From Antilocapra americana (Eukaryota > Chordata > Mammalia > Artiodactyla > Antilocapridae), in the NCBI GenBank assembly GCA_007570785.1, contig ML664183.1, forward strand, positions 11,862,416-11,926,415: DNA of 64,000 nucleotides, read 5' to 3'. The position numbers and the translations under genes are program-made. The notes beneath the pieces were generated by a model. It saw nothing but the letters and a program-made list of their open reading frames with translations, did not search any database and was not told where the DNA came from. Each line of letters opens with the position of its first letter. Position 1 is the stretch's first letter. Shown one piece after another: positions 45,830-57,770 of the stretch.

Positions 45830-46620
45830 GAAGCAGTAACAGTATTAAGAGCGATCAAACACGTACGTACGTGGTAACTACCATGTCCCAGGCACTTTTT
45901 TAAGCACTTATTTGTGTTAAGCCATTTAATCTTCATAACAATCCTATGAGGTAGTGTGGTGTTTATAAAATATGGCTGCAAATTTTTTGACACTCCTCCC
46001 TTCAAAAAGTGGAACCTAATTCTCCTCCTCTTGCATGTGAGTTGGACTAACTTTTTGCCTAGTGAATGGATGTAGCAGAAATGATACTACTTCACCAGTG
46101 AGGTCATTAAAAGCATATGACCTCTGTCTTCCTCTCTCTTTGGCATCACTTGCTCTGGGGGGAAAGCAACCACCATGTTTTAAGGACACCCAAGCAGCCC
46201 ACTGAGGGATAAAGTGCAGCCCACATCCAGCACCACCTTGTCAGCCAGGTGAGAGAGTCACTTTGGAAACAGAGCTCCCAGCCCCAGCTGAGCCTTTGGG
46301 TAACTATGGCCCTAGCCCATATCTGACCAAACCTCTAGAGAAACCTTATGGCGGAGTCACTCAGATAAGCTGCTACTGAATCCCTGAACCATAGAAGCTG
46401 AGAGATAACACATGTTCATTGTTGTTCTAAGCTACTAACTTTGGGAAAATTTTGTTTCATATTATAGCAAAGATAATGAATGCAAGTGGGTACTTTTTCA
46501 AGCTCATTTTACAGATGTGGAAACGGAAGCCTAGAGAAGTAACAGAATTTGCCCAAGGTCCTCATAAGTATGGTCTGAAACCAGCCTGTCTGGCTCTAGA
46601 TTCCATGTTTTGCACCCTGC
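45830..46620 (-). repeat. MIR split by a 515-bp old element
   Basis: Antisense MIR halves at 45830-45960 (ccatgtcccaggcacttttt, aacaatcctatgaggtagtg) and 46476-46620 (ttacagatgtggaaacggaa). Confidence 0.7.
45961..46475 (+). mobile_element. Old interspersed element inside MIR, family not assigned
   Basis: Interrupts the MIR precisely. Phrases such as acttgctctggggggaaagc, caaccaccatgttttaagga and gttctaagctactaacttt resemble a widespread mammalian element. I do not assign its class. Confidence 0.5.
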
Positions 46621-47334
46621 AGAGAACCTGCCAAGACTTGAAACCATGAGAAAACAGACGCTTGCCCAGGAGGCGGGGCCCAGTGGCCTCAGTGGTGATT
46701 CCTCCATTGACTGCTCCTGTTCCTGCCCATTTTATCACCTGGCTGTAGTCCTCCTGTCCAAACTTGGAGTTACCAGGAGCTTTCTCAATACATTTCTTTC
46801 CTACTTGAATTGGCCAGAATTAATTCCTATTGCTGTCGCCAAGATGGCTAACCTTAGAAGATCTGCCCTCTCCAAACCTTATGGTTTAAAGATGGTCTTT
46901 ATTTTAACGGCAACCAGATTGCCTCTAAGATAGGACCTTAAACTCACAAAAGGGATTTGGTGATCACCTGGCTCCATTCTTCCAAGGAAAAGCTGCAATT
47001 ATGAATTTTTGTACTCAGAAACGAAAGCGATTCAGATAAGGTCCATTTCTACAAAAGTGGCAGCTTTTCTCTGGGGCCCTCTCTCCATGAGGAGCCACAC
47101 TGGCCAGTCTAGGAAGGAAAGTGGTAACACACACTGAAGGTTCCATCCTTACCACATGCCAGGCACCAGACCAGGCCCTAGAAATGTGAAGGTGGGGGGT
47201 GGGTGATACCATCACAATCCCAAAAGAGCCTTCTGCAATCCAAGATGTGGCTTTATTGAAATTCTGTGTATCCCAAGGAGACCTTTGGCCAAGGTCTTAC
47301 ACAGTATATTGCAAGATTCCTCTTGCATCACTTT

Positions 47335-47510
47335 TTTTTTTAAAAAAAACTTCTTTATTCCTTCTATGTTTCTGATTATAAAGCAGTAAGATCTGGAAAA
47401 TACAAGAAATAATTCAGAGAAAACAAACATAAACAAATATAAGAAATAACTCAGAGATAACCCTGTGAAATTTTGTTGTGTAGAATTCCAGTATTTTTTC
47501 TATGCATCTG
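47335..47510 (-). repeat. A-rich, old L1-like fragment
   Basis: T-run then A-run and agataaccctgtgaaattt with tattttttctatgcatctg resemble an old L1 3' region. Weak call. Confidence 0.3.
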
Positions 47511-47808
47511 AGGCTGGCTGTAGGCATACAGTACATTACAAATTGGGGGTCAGGGTATACCCATGAGTTTGTAATATGCATTTTTAAAATTTCCTGGAAC
47601 ATTATTTTCCGGCTTTGTACTTCAGTTCCTCCAATGCACATGACTGCCCCATGACGCACCTCTCCCTGCCTAGAGCTGGGCTGCATGTGGAGAACACACC
47701 CAACCACACATACCCTCCAGCAGTTGCTCTCAGACATCCATCTTTGATTCCCTTTCCATTGGTCTAAAGCAAAACAAGAAAAATATAGGCCACATAGTTT
47801 TTTTATTG

Positions 47809-48016
47809 GGGGCTTCCCTGGTAGCTCAGTGGTAAAGAATCCACCTGCCAATGCAAGAGACTCAGGTTCGATCCCTGGGTTGGGAAAATCCCCTGGAGGA
47901 AGAAATGGCAACCCATTCTAGTATTCTTGCCTGGTAAACCCCATAGACAGAGGAGCCTAGCAGGCTATAATCCATATGCTTGCAAAAGAGCCATACACGA
48001 CTTAGCAACTAAACAA
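47809..48016 (+). repeat. Bov-tA SINE
   Basis: Sense: gggcttccctggtagctcag to gacttagcaactaaacaa; moderately diverged. Confidence 0.92.
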
Positions 48017-48162
48017 GTTTTTCTCAAAGCTAAATATGTCCACTTTTAATTGCAAAATTATATTCTGCTCACTTTTATGCTAAGCTTCTTTTTCTTTTAG
48101 GACAAAGTATCTTTAGAAGAAACAACCCTATGTAAAAAGATTGACCTATGTAAAAATCCTAT

Positions 48163-48438
48163 GAGGACTTCCCTGATGGTCCATGCAGAGGACACAATGG
48201 GTTCAAGCCCTGGTTGGGGAAGATTCCGCATGCCTCAGGACAACTAAGTCTGTGTGCTACAACTACTGAGCCCACACTCTAGAGGCCGACCAGGCACTGG
48301 GACAAGAGAAACCACTGCAACACGAAGCCTGCACACAGCAACTAGAGTAGCCCCCACTCGCCATAACTAGAGAAAGCTTGCACACAGCAGTGAAGACCCA
48401 GCACAGTCAAAAATACATAAATAAATACATTTTTAAAA
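48163..48438 (+). repeat. Long tRNA-derived SINE
   Basis: Sense: aggacttccctgatggtcc with a short internal loss near the head, ccataactagagaaagcttg and an aaatacataaataaatac tail. Confidence 0.88.
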
Positions 48439-49454
48439 TGGACTAAATATTTAAAATCACTTACTTCTTTCTTTGGAGAAAAAAAAAACAAAACAAAAAC
48501 CTGTGAGACTTGTTAAGATTTATAATAGAAAATATTATCCTGACCTATGAGGTCCCAAAGACCAGGAACTTCTGCTCCAGGCCTCCAGGAAAACTCAGTT
48601 CAGGCTCAGCAGCCCAGACCAAGACAATAATAAGGATGCATGAACTTATACAAGAAAAGACCTCCACATTAAAAACCCGCTTGTGTTCATGCTCTGATCT
48701 CCTCCTAAGGACAGTCATCCAAATAGTGTAGTCTCTCTTTCTACACATGAGGCAGTGGAAGGGCCCAGCAGGGCAAGAGGAGAGGGTCCAGCTTCCCTGG
48801 CTGGGTAGGCCCAACAGAGCAGACCCAGGTTCCTGACTGCCATCCCAGTGACCTTGGACGGGTTCTTAGACTTGCTCTCCTTGGAGCCACAGAAGTTTTG
48901 AGGTGACACCAGGTCCCACTCAGGGTAGAGATAGCCAGTTGCAGTATAGAACTTGATGGAATATTCTGGAGTTCCTCTCCAGGAACCACGAAGTTACAAC
49001 CCACTTAAGTGGCCAGAAACCCAAGCCTGGGGGTTTTTGCCACTCCTGGGGAGGTGCAGACTCTGGGGAATCTGGACAAGCACAAGCAGCTACAAGCCCA
49101 GCAATGAAGGTTGTCAGGAAATGCCTGGTCATATGGGTGGCAGCCTCCCAGGCTGGATGTTGGTTCTGAGGCTGATGGGTAGCTTTTCAAGAAGGGCTCC
49201 AGAGGGTAATGAAAGGGGCTCCCCAGAGCTTAGGGAGCTGATTTATGGGGCATACTGTAATGGACAGAGTGCTGGACCCACCCAAGAGCCCATTTTGGGA
49301 GCTGCCTGCCATCGGGCACAGCCATTACCTCCTGGAGTCTCAGCTTCTTGTCTCACAAATGAAAATATTAAACAAAATAAGTTCTAGAAACCCAGCTGCC
49401 AGCGAGGATCTGTTGGCAGAGCTGGGGAATACTTTGAAAGCTGCTACTCCACAC

Positions 49455-49467
49455 TGCCCCCTCGTGG
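49455..49467 (-). promoter_or_regulatory. CTCF-like core motif
   Basis: TGCCCCCTCGTGG fits the reverse of the common CTCF core. It lies between FFAR4 and CEP55 in repeat-free sequence. Motif match only. Confidence 0.3.
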
Positions 49468-51599
49468 CATGTGACTATGGTCCCTCAAATCTCAGGTGTC
49501 CATCCATCCATCAATCCATCTTTTCTTCTTTCCATTCAAAAACACTAACAGGAACTCTGCCAGTCGTTGAGGATGCCATAGCAAATGATATATAGTCCCT
49601 GTCTTAAGTCTGTGAGGAGCTCACAAAACATAGATAAATATGAGACCAACGCCTCATATTTATGAATAAATGTCATGGAGATAGGTGGCGCTAGTAGCGG
49701 TCCCTCCCTGGAGACTCAAGCAGGTTGCACATAGGAGCTGGTTGGTCATTCAACAGACAAGCACTGAGGACAGAAATGAATTGGGGTGGAGGGTGAGGCA
49801 AGTACATAAATGTCACTGAAGGGGAAGGTAGACATGGAAGAGTTGAGGAACATAGGAATCAGTACCCACCCAGCATTTCACCTCCCTTTGTCCAGAACTG
49901 TGGGTTCCTAACTGACTCAGTCACCTGGAGCATGGAGTACGGACTGATCTGGGGCATCGACCTTAGTTTGCTTTCTGGGCTGTTCTAAACGAGAAAGTCA
50001 CTAGAGCATGTCCTCAACTCTCTCTCCCCTGGAATGGGGTTCCATCTGGGATAAGATCCAATGCTTAAAAAAATGACTTCCGTCTTTGCAGCCTAGTTTT
50101 GGTAGCTGAATTCATCTCTGAGGCTGCTTTAGTGGACCCTTGCTTCTGCAGAGGGAAACCAGAGCTGAGTCCTGAGGGGAGAGGATGCAACAAATCATAG
50201 CCCAATGATTATACAGGAGAATCATTAGGACAAAGTGCCATCCCCAGGGGCCTGATGTGTCTCTGAGGAGCATATCAGCTCTTCATTTCAGAGAGTAGGG
50301 GGAATAGACAGCCCTGGGTCCACATCTGAGGTGGGGAGTGGGGGGCAATAATGACCTGAAGGAACAGAACCACAAGGAGAAGTGGGGACCAGGTAGTACT
50401 TGAAACTGTGGTCTGAACTCAGTCAAATGAGGAGACTGGGCTCCTGCTGTGGGCAGGGGCTTGAATGATGGGTCTTTGGATTTTTGAGGATGAAGACACT
50501 GTAGAAAAGAGACCTTGAGACAGATCTGACGCCTATTTCACACACAGTACAGAAATGCTGTTAGGGAATATCTACCTACCTACCTGATGGCTGCCCTTTT
50601 GAACCCCATTCTGTAACTGGAAAATTCCCCACATTGTGGGTCCTGCCTCCCCAAGGTCAGAAGCTGATACTGGCTTTCTCAGCTCCCTTGCAGCAAGACT
50701 GTATCCTAGGTTTAGCCTAATCAGACACCCCATGACAGACTTGGCCTCCAGAAGAGGACATGAGGCGGTGGGGCTGCAGAGAATTCATTCTGGGGTGAGG
50801 GTTTAGGGCACTGTGGTGGGGGTTCCTGCACCCAGTGGCGAGCACCAACAGTGGGAGCTGAGCATAACATCTGTCCAGACTGGGAAGTCTCCAAAACCAA
50901 TTCTCTGGACCCACTTCAGAGATCCTGTGAGCTCTATTAACACCTTTTCTGTTTAATCCAGTAGAGTAAGTTTGTATGTGAATTTTGCTTCTCCTGTACT
51001 GAGGTTTACTCCTTCATCTCAGAGCCCTCAGTCCCAGCTCTCTGGGAAAATGCTCAGCCTAACCTGAGCATTGGCTGAGTGCAGGCCCCAAGTCCTTCCT
51101 TTCTATAACCACTGCAGGTACGAGGCTGTAAGGCCTCGCCAACTTTCTCCTAGTTTACTTTCCCTCTCTCCAAGTTGTGTTGCAAAATCAGCCAGTTCTG
51201 TCTTGCCAACCACGTCACCTCCACTTTCTCTTCCTCTCTTGAAACTTCTGTATTTCTAACAATTGCCAACAGAAAGTTTTTTCAGGGCCTGGCGTCACCT
51301 GGCATTGAAGGGGACCCTGAGGGAGTGAGGGTGTGTGTGAGTGCATGGGCAGGGAGGTGGGGTGCGGCCTGCTGCCAGAGAATTAAGAAAGAGCAGCTCC
51401 TGGTTGAAGTTGCTGACACAGTGCGTTTTCTTTTCTCACAACTTAGGAATCTATTCTTTATATTTTTATGCATGGAGCAGTCTCTCTCCTTCTTTTGGGG
51501 ATGGTGGGGAGAAGCTGAGATTTCTGAATTCAGTCTTTTCTAAACTGTTAAAAAACCATAGCTTTGACTGACAAGCACATGATATGATTGACTCATGTA

Positions 51600-51679
51600 A
51601 ATCTCAGAAAATCCCCTGTGGGAGGTGAGCAGCACTTTACTATTTGGGTCCCCATCTTATAGCTAAGAAAACTGAGACC
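51600..51679 (-). repeat. MIR fragment
   Basis: ccccatcttatagctaagaa followed by aactgagacc is the antisense MIR core; the SINE to the right was inserted here. Confidence 0.55.
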
Positions 51680-51924
51680 GGGACTTCCCCGGTGGTCCAG
51701 GGGTTGAGAATCCACCTGCCAGTGCAGAGGACACAGGTTTGATCCCCACTCCAGAAAGATCCCACATGCCACGCAACAGCTAAGCCTGTGCACAGCAACT
51801 ACTGCGACAAGAAAAGGCACTGCAATGAGAAACTCGTGACTCACAACTAGAGAAAGCCCACACACAGCAATGAAGACCAACGCAGCCAAAAATAAATAAA
51901 CATTTTTAAAAAAGAAAAAAAGAG
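51680..51924 (+). repeat. Long tRNA-derived SINE with 10-bp target duplication
   Basis: Sense: gggacttccccggtggtcca to aaaataaataaacattttt. AACTGAGACC occurs at 51670-51679 and 51925-51934. Confidence 0.9.
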
Positions 51925-52461
51925 AACTGAGACCAGAGAACATAACATCAGGAGTCTTGGTTGGAAATTCAACTCAAAATTAAACAAACAAAAAGAAAGA
52001 GAAAGAGGAAGGTAAGGAGGGTGGTAAAGAGAAGAAAAAGCCATGTCTGAATCAGGTAAGCAGAAAGGCCAGTAGGTGGATCCAGCTTTAGGCACACAGG
52101 ATCCAGGGACCCAAACAACTTATTTGGGTGTCTGTCAGCCTCCTGACTATCTTCTCTGAACTGGCTCTGTTTCAGGCAGCTCATCCCCCAGTGGGAGCAC
52201 AGAGGCCTCAATAGCTCTTGCTCACTTCCTACAAATTCAAAAACTCTTTTCTAACACTTTGGGCAGAATTCCCCACGATGGCTCTCACTGGCTGGGTTGA
52301 GGTCATGTGCCCACCCCTGGAATTGGGACCAAGTCTGAGAAAGAGCAGGTTCCACAGAGAAAAGTCAGAAAGCTGAGACCAGAGATGGGCAGGGACTCTG
52401 GGTAGGCTAAAGCCACAGAGGTAAGAAGGTCCACAATGATAGCATGAAAAGTGGATGTGCC

Positions 52462-52571
52462 AGTTCACTCCAAAGCTAGATCATCTGACTGAAACTGTAG
52501 GAGAGACTCCAACAGAGAACAAGCTGGCCCCATCGATACATAAAACCATGACAGGCAGTAATACATTTTTG
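52462..52571 (+). repeat. Segment with a second copy at 56.25 kb
   Basis: The block with gtaggagagactccaacag and caggcagtaatacattttt is repeated with changes at 56247-56346. Confidence 0.55.
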
Positions 52572-52579
52572 TGTGACTT

Positions 52580-52672
52580 TGGCATCTAAGGTCCAGGAAT
52601 GGGCCAGTAGGTCTGGGCTCGAGTGCTGGTTTCATCCTAATGAGCTGGATTGACCTTGCGGATTTAACCACT
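52580..52672 (+). repeat. MIR, left part
   Basis: The tgggctcgagtgctggtttc and gattgaccttgcggatttaa pieces match sense MIR, which continues at 54351 beyond the BovB. Confidence 0.5.
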
Positions 52673-54350
52673 TCAGTTCAGTTCAGTCTGTTCAGTCATG
52701 TCTGACCCTTGTGACCCCATGGACTGCAGCACACCAGGCCTCCCTTTCCATCACCAACTCCCCAATTTTACTCAAACTCATGTCCACTGAGTCAGTGATG
52801 CCATCCAATCACCTCATCCTCTGTTGTCCCCTTCTCCTCCTGCCTTCAATCTTTCCCAGCATCAGGGTCTTTTCCAATGAGTCAGTTCTTCCCATCAGGT
52901 GGCCAAAGTATTGGAGTTTCAGCTTCAGCATCAGTCCTTCCAATGAATATTCAGGACTGATTTCCTTTAGGATGGACTGGTTGGATCTTGCAGTCCAAGG
53001 GACTCTCAAGAGTCTTCTCTAACACCACAGTTCAAAAGCATCAATTCTTTGGCGCTCAGCTTTCTTTATAGTCCAACTCTCACATCCATACATGACTACT
53101 GGAAAAACCATATCTTTGCCTAGATGGACCTTTGTTGGCAAAGTAATGTCTCTGCTTTTTAATATGCTGTCTAGGTTGGTCATAGCTTTTCTTCCAAGGA
53201 GCAAGCATCTTTTAATTTCATGGCTGCACTCACCATCTCCAGTGATGTTGGAGCCCCCCAAAATAAAGTCTCTCTCTCACTGTTTCCCGTTTCTCCATCT
53301 ATTTGCCATGATCATACATGCCATGATCTTAGTTTTCTGAATGCTGAGTTTTAAGCCAACTTTTTCACTCTCCTCTTTCACTTTCATCAAGAGGCTCTTT
53401 AGTTCTTCTTCGCTTTCTGCCATAAGGGTGGTGTCATCTGCATATCTGAGGTTTATTGACATTTCTCCTGGCAATCTTGATTCCAGCTTGTGCTTCTTCC
53501 AGCCCAGCGTTTCTCATGATGTATTCTGCATATAAGTTAAATAAGGAGGCTGACAATATACAGCCTTGACGTACTCCTTTCCCGATTTGGAACTGGTCTA
53601 TTGTTCCATGTCCAGTTCTAACTGTTGCTTCCTGACCTGCATACAGATTTATCAGGAGACAGGTCAGGTGGTCTGGTATCCCCATCTTTTTAAGAATTTT
53701 CCAGTTTGTTGTGATCCACATAGTCAAAGGCTTTGGCATAGTTAATAAAGCAGAAGTAGATTTTTTTTCTGGAATTCTCTTGCTTTTTCGATGATCCGGA
53801 TGTTGGCAATTTGATCTCTTGTTCCTCTGCCTTTTCTAAATCCAGCTTGAACATCTGAAAGTTGATGGTTCACGTATTATTGAAGCCTAACTTGGAGAAT
53901 TTAAGCATTACTTTACTAGTGTGTGAGATGAGTGCAATTATGCAGTAGTTTGAACATTCTTTGGCACTGTCTTTATTAGGGATTGGAATGAAAACTGACA
54001 TTTTCCAGTCCTGTGGCCACTGCTGAGTTTTCCAGATTTGCTGGCATATTGAGTGCAGCACTTTAAGAGCATCATCTTTTAGGATGTGGAATAGCTCAAC
54101 TGGAATTCCATCACTTCCACTAGCTTTGTTCGTAGTGATACTTTCTAAGTCCTACTTGACTTTGCATTCCAGGATGTCTGGCTCTAGGTGAGTGATCACA
54201 CCATAGTGATTATCTGGGTTGTGAAGATATTTTTTGTATGATTCTTCTGTGTATCCCTTAGTATCTCTAATTTTCTTAAAGAGGTCTCTAGTCTTTCCCA
54301 TTCTATTGTTTTCCTCTATTTCTTTGCATTGATCACTGAGGAAGGCTTTC
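52673..54350 (-). mobile_element. BovB LINE, 1.7 kb antisense copy
   Basis: Minus-strand reverse transcriptase pieces read from KTQQWPQDWK through GVRQGCILS to YADDTTLMAESEEELKSLLM, then the standard 3' end at the left. Stops and frameshifts disable it. It sits inside a MIR. Confidence 0.93.
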
Positions 54351-54480
54351 TTACTTAGACCCTCACTTTTCTCATTTACAAAACAGAAATAATAATACCT
54401 GTCTAATCTCCCTCATGGAATTGTTGTAGAAATGAAATTCGACCTTGAATTAAAAAGCACTTTGAAGAGTCAAATATAAG
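54351..54480 (+). repeat. MIR, right part
   Basis: Continues the MIR: cctcacttttctcatttaca, aataatacctgtctaatctc and gaattgttgtagaaatgaaa. Confidence 0.65.
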
Positions 54481-54559
54481 GTTTTATATTATTCCGATGT
54501 TTAGCTTCTATTTGATTTTTTGAAACTAACTTAAAATCCTCTATATTTTCCTAATTCCC

Positions 54560-54950
54560 TTCTTGATCTGTCTTTTTAAAAATTCATTACAAAAGTAATA
54601 CATACTATAAACAATTTTAAAAATATAAGGAAGAAAAAAGTTTTAAAAAGAAAAAACCCATAATCCCTCTAATCCTCAAAAAATTACTATTAACATTTTG
54701 GTATTACTTCTTTCTTGTCCCTTTTTCTGTGTGTATGGATACAGTATGGCTTTTTGTAATAAAGGTGGCACATATAATACAGTTTCAAAACCTACTATAA
54801 ATAATGTTATGAACATTTTACATGGCATTAAGTAGTTTTGCATAACATCAATTTAATGGCAGAATGGCCTTTCATTATTCAACAAAAAACCCTTATTGTT
54901 AGGCATTTGGATTGTCTCATTTTTCCCTGTTAGCAAAAGTACTACAAGAC
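54560..54950 (+). repeat. Old L1-like element, left part
   Basis: Contains ttactattaacattttggta and ggcatttggattgtctcatt of old L1 3' sequence; continues at 55519. Confidence 0.5.
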
Positions 54951-55168
54951 AGGGACTTGCCTGGTGGTCCAGTGATTAACATTGCCTCCCAGTGTGAGGG
55001 ACATTAGTTCAGTTCCTGGTTCGTGGACCGACTGCAGGGCTTCAGGGCAACTAAGCCTGTGTGCTATAGCTAGAGAGTTGCCCGGACACCACAACTACTG
55101 AGTCTGTGCATTCTAGAGCCAAAGCTCCACAACAAGAGCAGCCCAGGCACAGAAACAGGAAAAAAAAA
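54951..55168 (+). repeat. tRNA-derived SINE inside old L1
   Basis: Sense: agggacttgcctggtggtcc to aaacaggaaaaaaaaaa. Confidence 0.8.
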
Positions 55169-55192
55169 ATCTATATGGCACATTCTAATAAC

Positions 55193-55518
55193 TTGGACTG
55201 CAAGGAGATCCAACCAGTCCATCCTAAAGGAGATCAGTCCTGGGCGTTCATTGGAAGGACTGATGTGGAAGCTGAAGCTCCAGTACTTTGGCCACCTGAT
55301 GCGAAGAGCTGACTCATTGGAAAAGACCCTGATGCTGGGAAAGATTGAGGGCAGGAGGAGAAGGGGACGACAGAGGATGAGATGGTTGGATGGCATCACC
55401 AACTCAATGGACATGAGTTTGGGTGGACTTGGGAGTTGGTGATGGACAGGGAGACCTGGCGTGCTGCAGTTCATGGGGTCACAAAGGGTCAGACACGACT
55501 GAGCAACTGAACTGAGCT
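55193..55518 (+). mobile_element. BovB LINE, 326-bp 3' end
   Basis: From ttggactgcaaggagatcca to gactgagcaactgaactgag; only the terminal part, near consensus. Flanks share taataact/gagtaact. Confidence 0.9.
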
Positions 55519-55740
55519 GAGTAACTATTTGTCCATACTCACGACTATTTCCTCAGAATATTTTCTAGATATGGAATTTCTGGGTCAAATATTTTGCAAA
55601 ACTCTAAGAGTTTTGGCATCTATAGCATATCCAGGCAGTCTGCCAAATTATACTCCTGTGAGCGGCAGATACATGTCCATTCTTGTATCAGCTATTTTAG
55701 CTGTTATTATGTTTTTAAAATTCTTACAACTTTGATATCC
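55519..55740 (+). repeat. Old L1-like element, right part
   Basis: Resumes with ctagatatggaatttctggg, gccaaattatactcctgtga, the phrases expected next in the element at 54.56 kb. Confidence 0.55.
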
Positions 55741-55884
55741 TTTTCCCTTTTCAGTTTGGATTTAGGATTCCTTTCTCTTGATTACTTTCTGCTAGTGGAG
55801 CCTCTGTCTCCTTCCTGCCTCTAGGTGCCAAAGAGTTCTGAGCCTAAGCAGCTGAGGAAAAATCTATAAAGTGTGCAGAGCCAG

Positions 55885-55990
55885 GATTCAGAAGACTGAA
55901 GTCCACACCCCATGCCCACATTTAGAACCTGTGTGACTTTTGGTAAGTCACTTAATCTCACTGACTGACAGTGTCCATGTCTGTTACACA
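55885..55990 (+). repeat. MIR fragment
   Basis: Sense: gaacctgtgtgacttttggt, aagtcacttaatctcactga. Confidence 0.6.
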
Positions 55991-56246
55991 GAGATCTAGT
56001 CTTGCCCCTGGTTTGCTGCCTTCCAGGCTGTGAAAGAGCACATGAGAAGTGGCGCGCGCACACGTATCTGGGATGCTTCATATGTGCTCATTTAGCTTTA
56101 TCCACTGTAACAACCAGTCTCCTAAATTTCCCCAAGGAAGGATGCTTCCTGGTATTTATTCCCTTGCATGCAGAAACTCTCTTCTTGAATCTATGCTGGT
56201 CCTGTGTCCAGTTTTTAAGTAGCAGGATGCAGAGGAAGTGACACTG

Positions 56247-56346
56247 TGTGACTTTCAAGGCTGGGCCTTCTGACTTAAACTATAGGAGAGATTCCAACGG
56301 AGAACAAACCTTGCTGACCCCATTAACAGGTAGTAATACATTTTTG
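56247..56346 (+). repeat. Second copy of the 52.46 kb segment
   Basis: Shares ctataggagagattccaac and ggtagtaatacatttttgtt with the block at 52462-52571. Confidence 0.55.
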
Positions 56347-57213
56347 TTTTAAGAAACTAGGTTTGGGGCTGTATTGTTACACTCTAATGAATGAGCAAGA
56401 CACCCATCAAATTTTCTTCTAGTACCTGAATCTGGGAGTGAGTTTAAAGCTTAATCGTAAAAAGTTGTCTTTGGAACCAGATAGCCTGGTTCTCAATCTT
56501 GCCCAGTCTTGGAGATGTAGTTTTGGTTAAAATGCCGAAACCAGACTTAAGATATTCTAAGTGGATTTCCAAAAGTGAGTTTCCTTAAAGAAATGTTTTA
56601 TATACATTTATGTCACTGATCAAATATTTACTTGATTTATGGTCACATTCTTGAAGTTTGCTATATGGTCTCTTTTTGCACCCATGTTTATTTAAAGGTT
56701 GAATCATACTTCTTGTCCCTCAATGGCTCTACTAAAAATTCTCAAGAGCCAGATGTTTCTTAAAGGCAGTCATTTGAGGCAGTCATATGACTGAAATCAC
56801 TGTTTCAAATGGACCCTCATTCAATTGCTCTGAAAATGTCTGTTGAGCACCTGCTTTGTGCCAGACTCTGCCTAGACACCCGAGATGAAAAGGGAAGACA
56901 ATCTTTGGGTCCTAAGAAGTCTATCAGGGGTGGCATGGATGAAGGGAGAGAGTGACAGGCAAAGGGAAAATTATTATAATATGAGAGGAAAAGGCTGTGA
57001 AAGAGGGTGATGTAGGAATCATGGAAGCTCAGAGAACACTTCCTGCGTTACTTTAACCAGGGTTGCTGGCCTGGTGAGGGCATGAGATGATGGGTGAGAT
57101 GGAGTGACAGATTTCCAACCAGGAGCCATTCCCCAGCCACTTCTCCAACATCCAGGGGTGGCCAATGAGACAAGAGGGAAGAGGGCAGAGGGCAGAGCAC
57201 AACCTTTAAAAAA

Positions 57214-57770
57214 AATGACACAGCCATTGAGGACATGACATAAACTGGTTAAAACCGATTAGGCCCAAGATGGAAGAAGATATGACTTCCAACAACCCTT
57301 AAGCCTCATTATACGCATATTGTAATACACTGGCATATGCTAATAACACTCCCACAGGTGCCATGACAGGTCCCAGGCCAAGAGAAAAGGCGAAAAAGTG
57401 GGCAGTGGCCCAGTTCCTGGAAATTTCTGCCCCCTCTCCAAGATAATTGGAATAATCTTCGTACTTATTAGCCTATGAAATTAAGCAGCCCATAAAAACT
57501 AACTAGCCCCGGTACTCATCACCCTCCAACACCCTGCCTCCCACCCCCACACTCTCACCTCCCCAGGCAGCCCGCACTCCATGACGGGTGTTCCCCCAAG
57601 GTCCCGCTTCCCTCCTGAGAGAACCGCATTCTGCCTATGGAACGTGTATCTCTCTCAGTGAGCCTGCTTTCCCTTTACTCTGGCTCACTTGGAATTCTGT
57701 CCTGTGCCAAACCAAGGAATCTCACTTGGCACCTGTCCCAGAAACTCACCGAAGACCTGAGACACAACCG
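57214..57770 (+). mobile_element. Solo LTR of an endogenous retrovirus, class-I type (probable)
   Basis: Arrangement is LTR-like: an upstream region with aactggttaaaaccgattag, a TATA-like cccataaaaac near 57490, a C-rich stretch and a downstream part with gtatctctctcagtgagc and gctcacttggaattctgtcc. No gag, pol or env sequence is seen beside it. Ends are approximate and family is not assigned. Confidence 0.5.

Noticed and set aside
47414..47911. 165-codon minus-strand frame
   Set aside because: Runs into a Bov-tA copy and an old L1-like tract; no domain seen.
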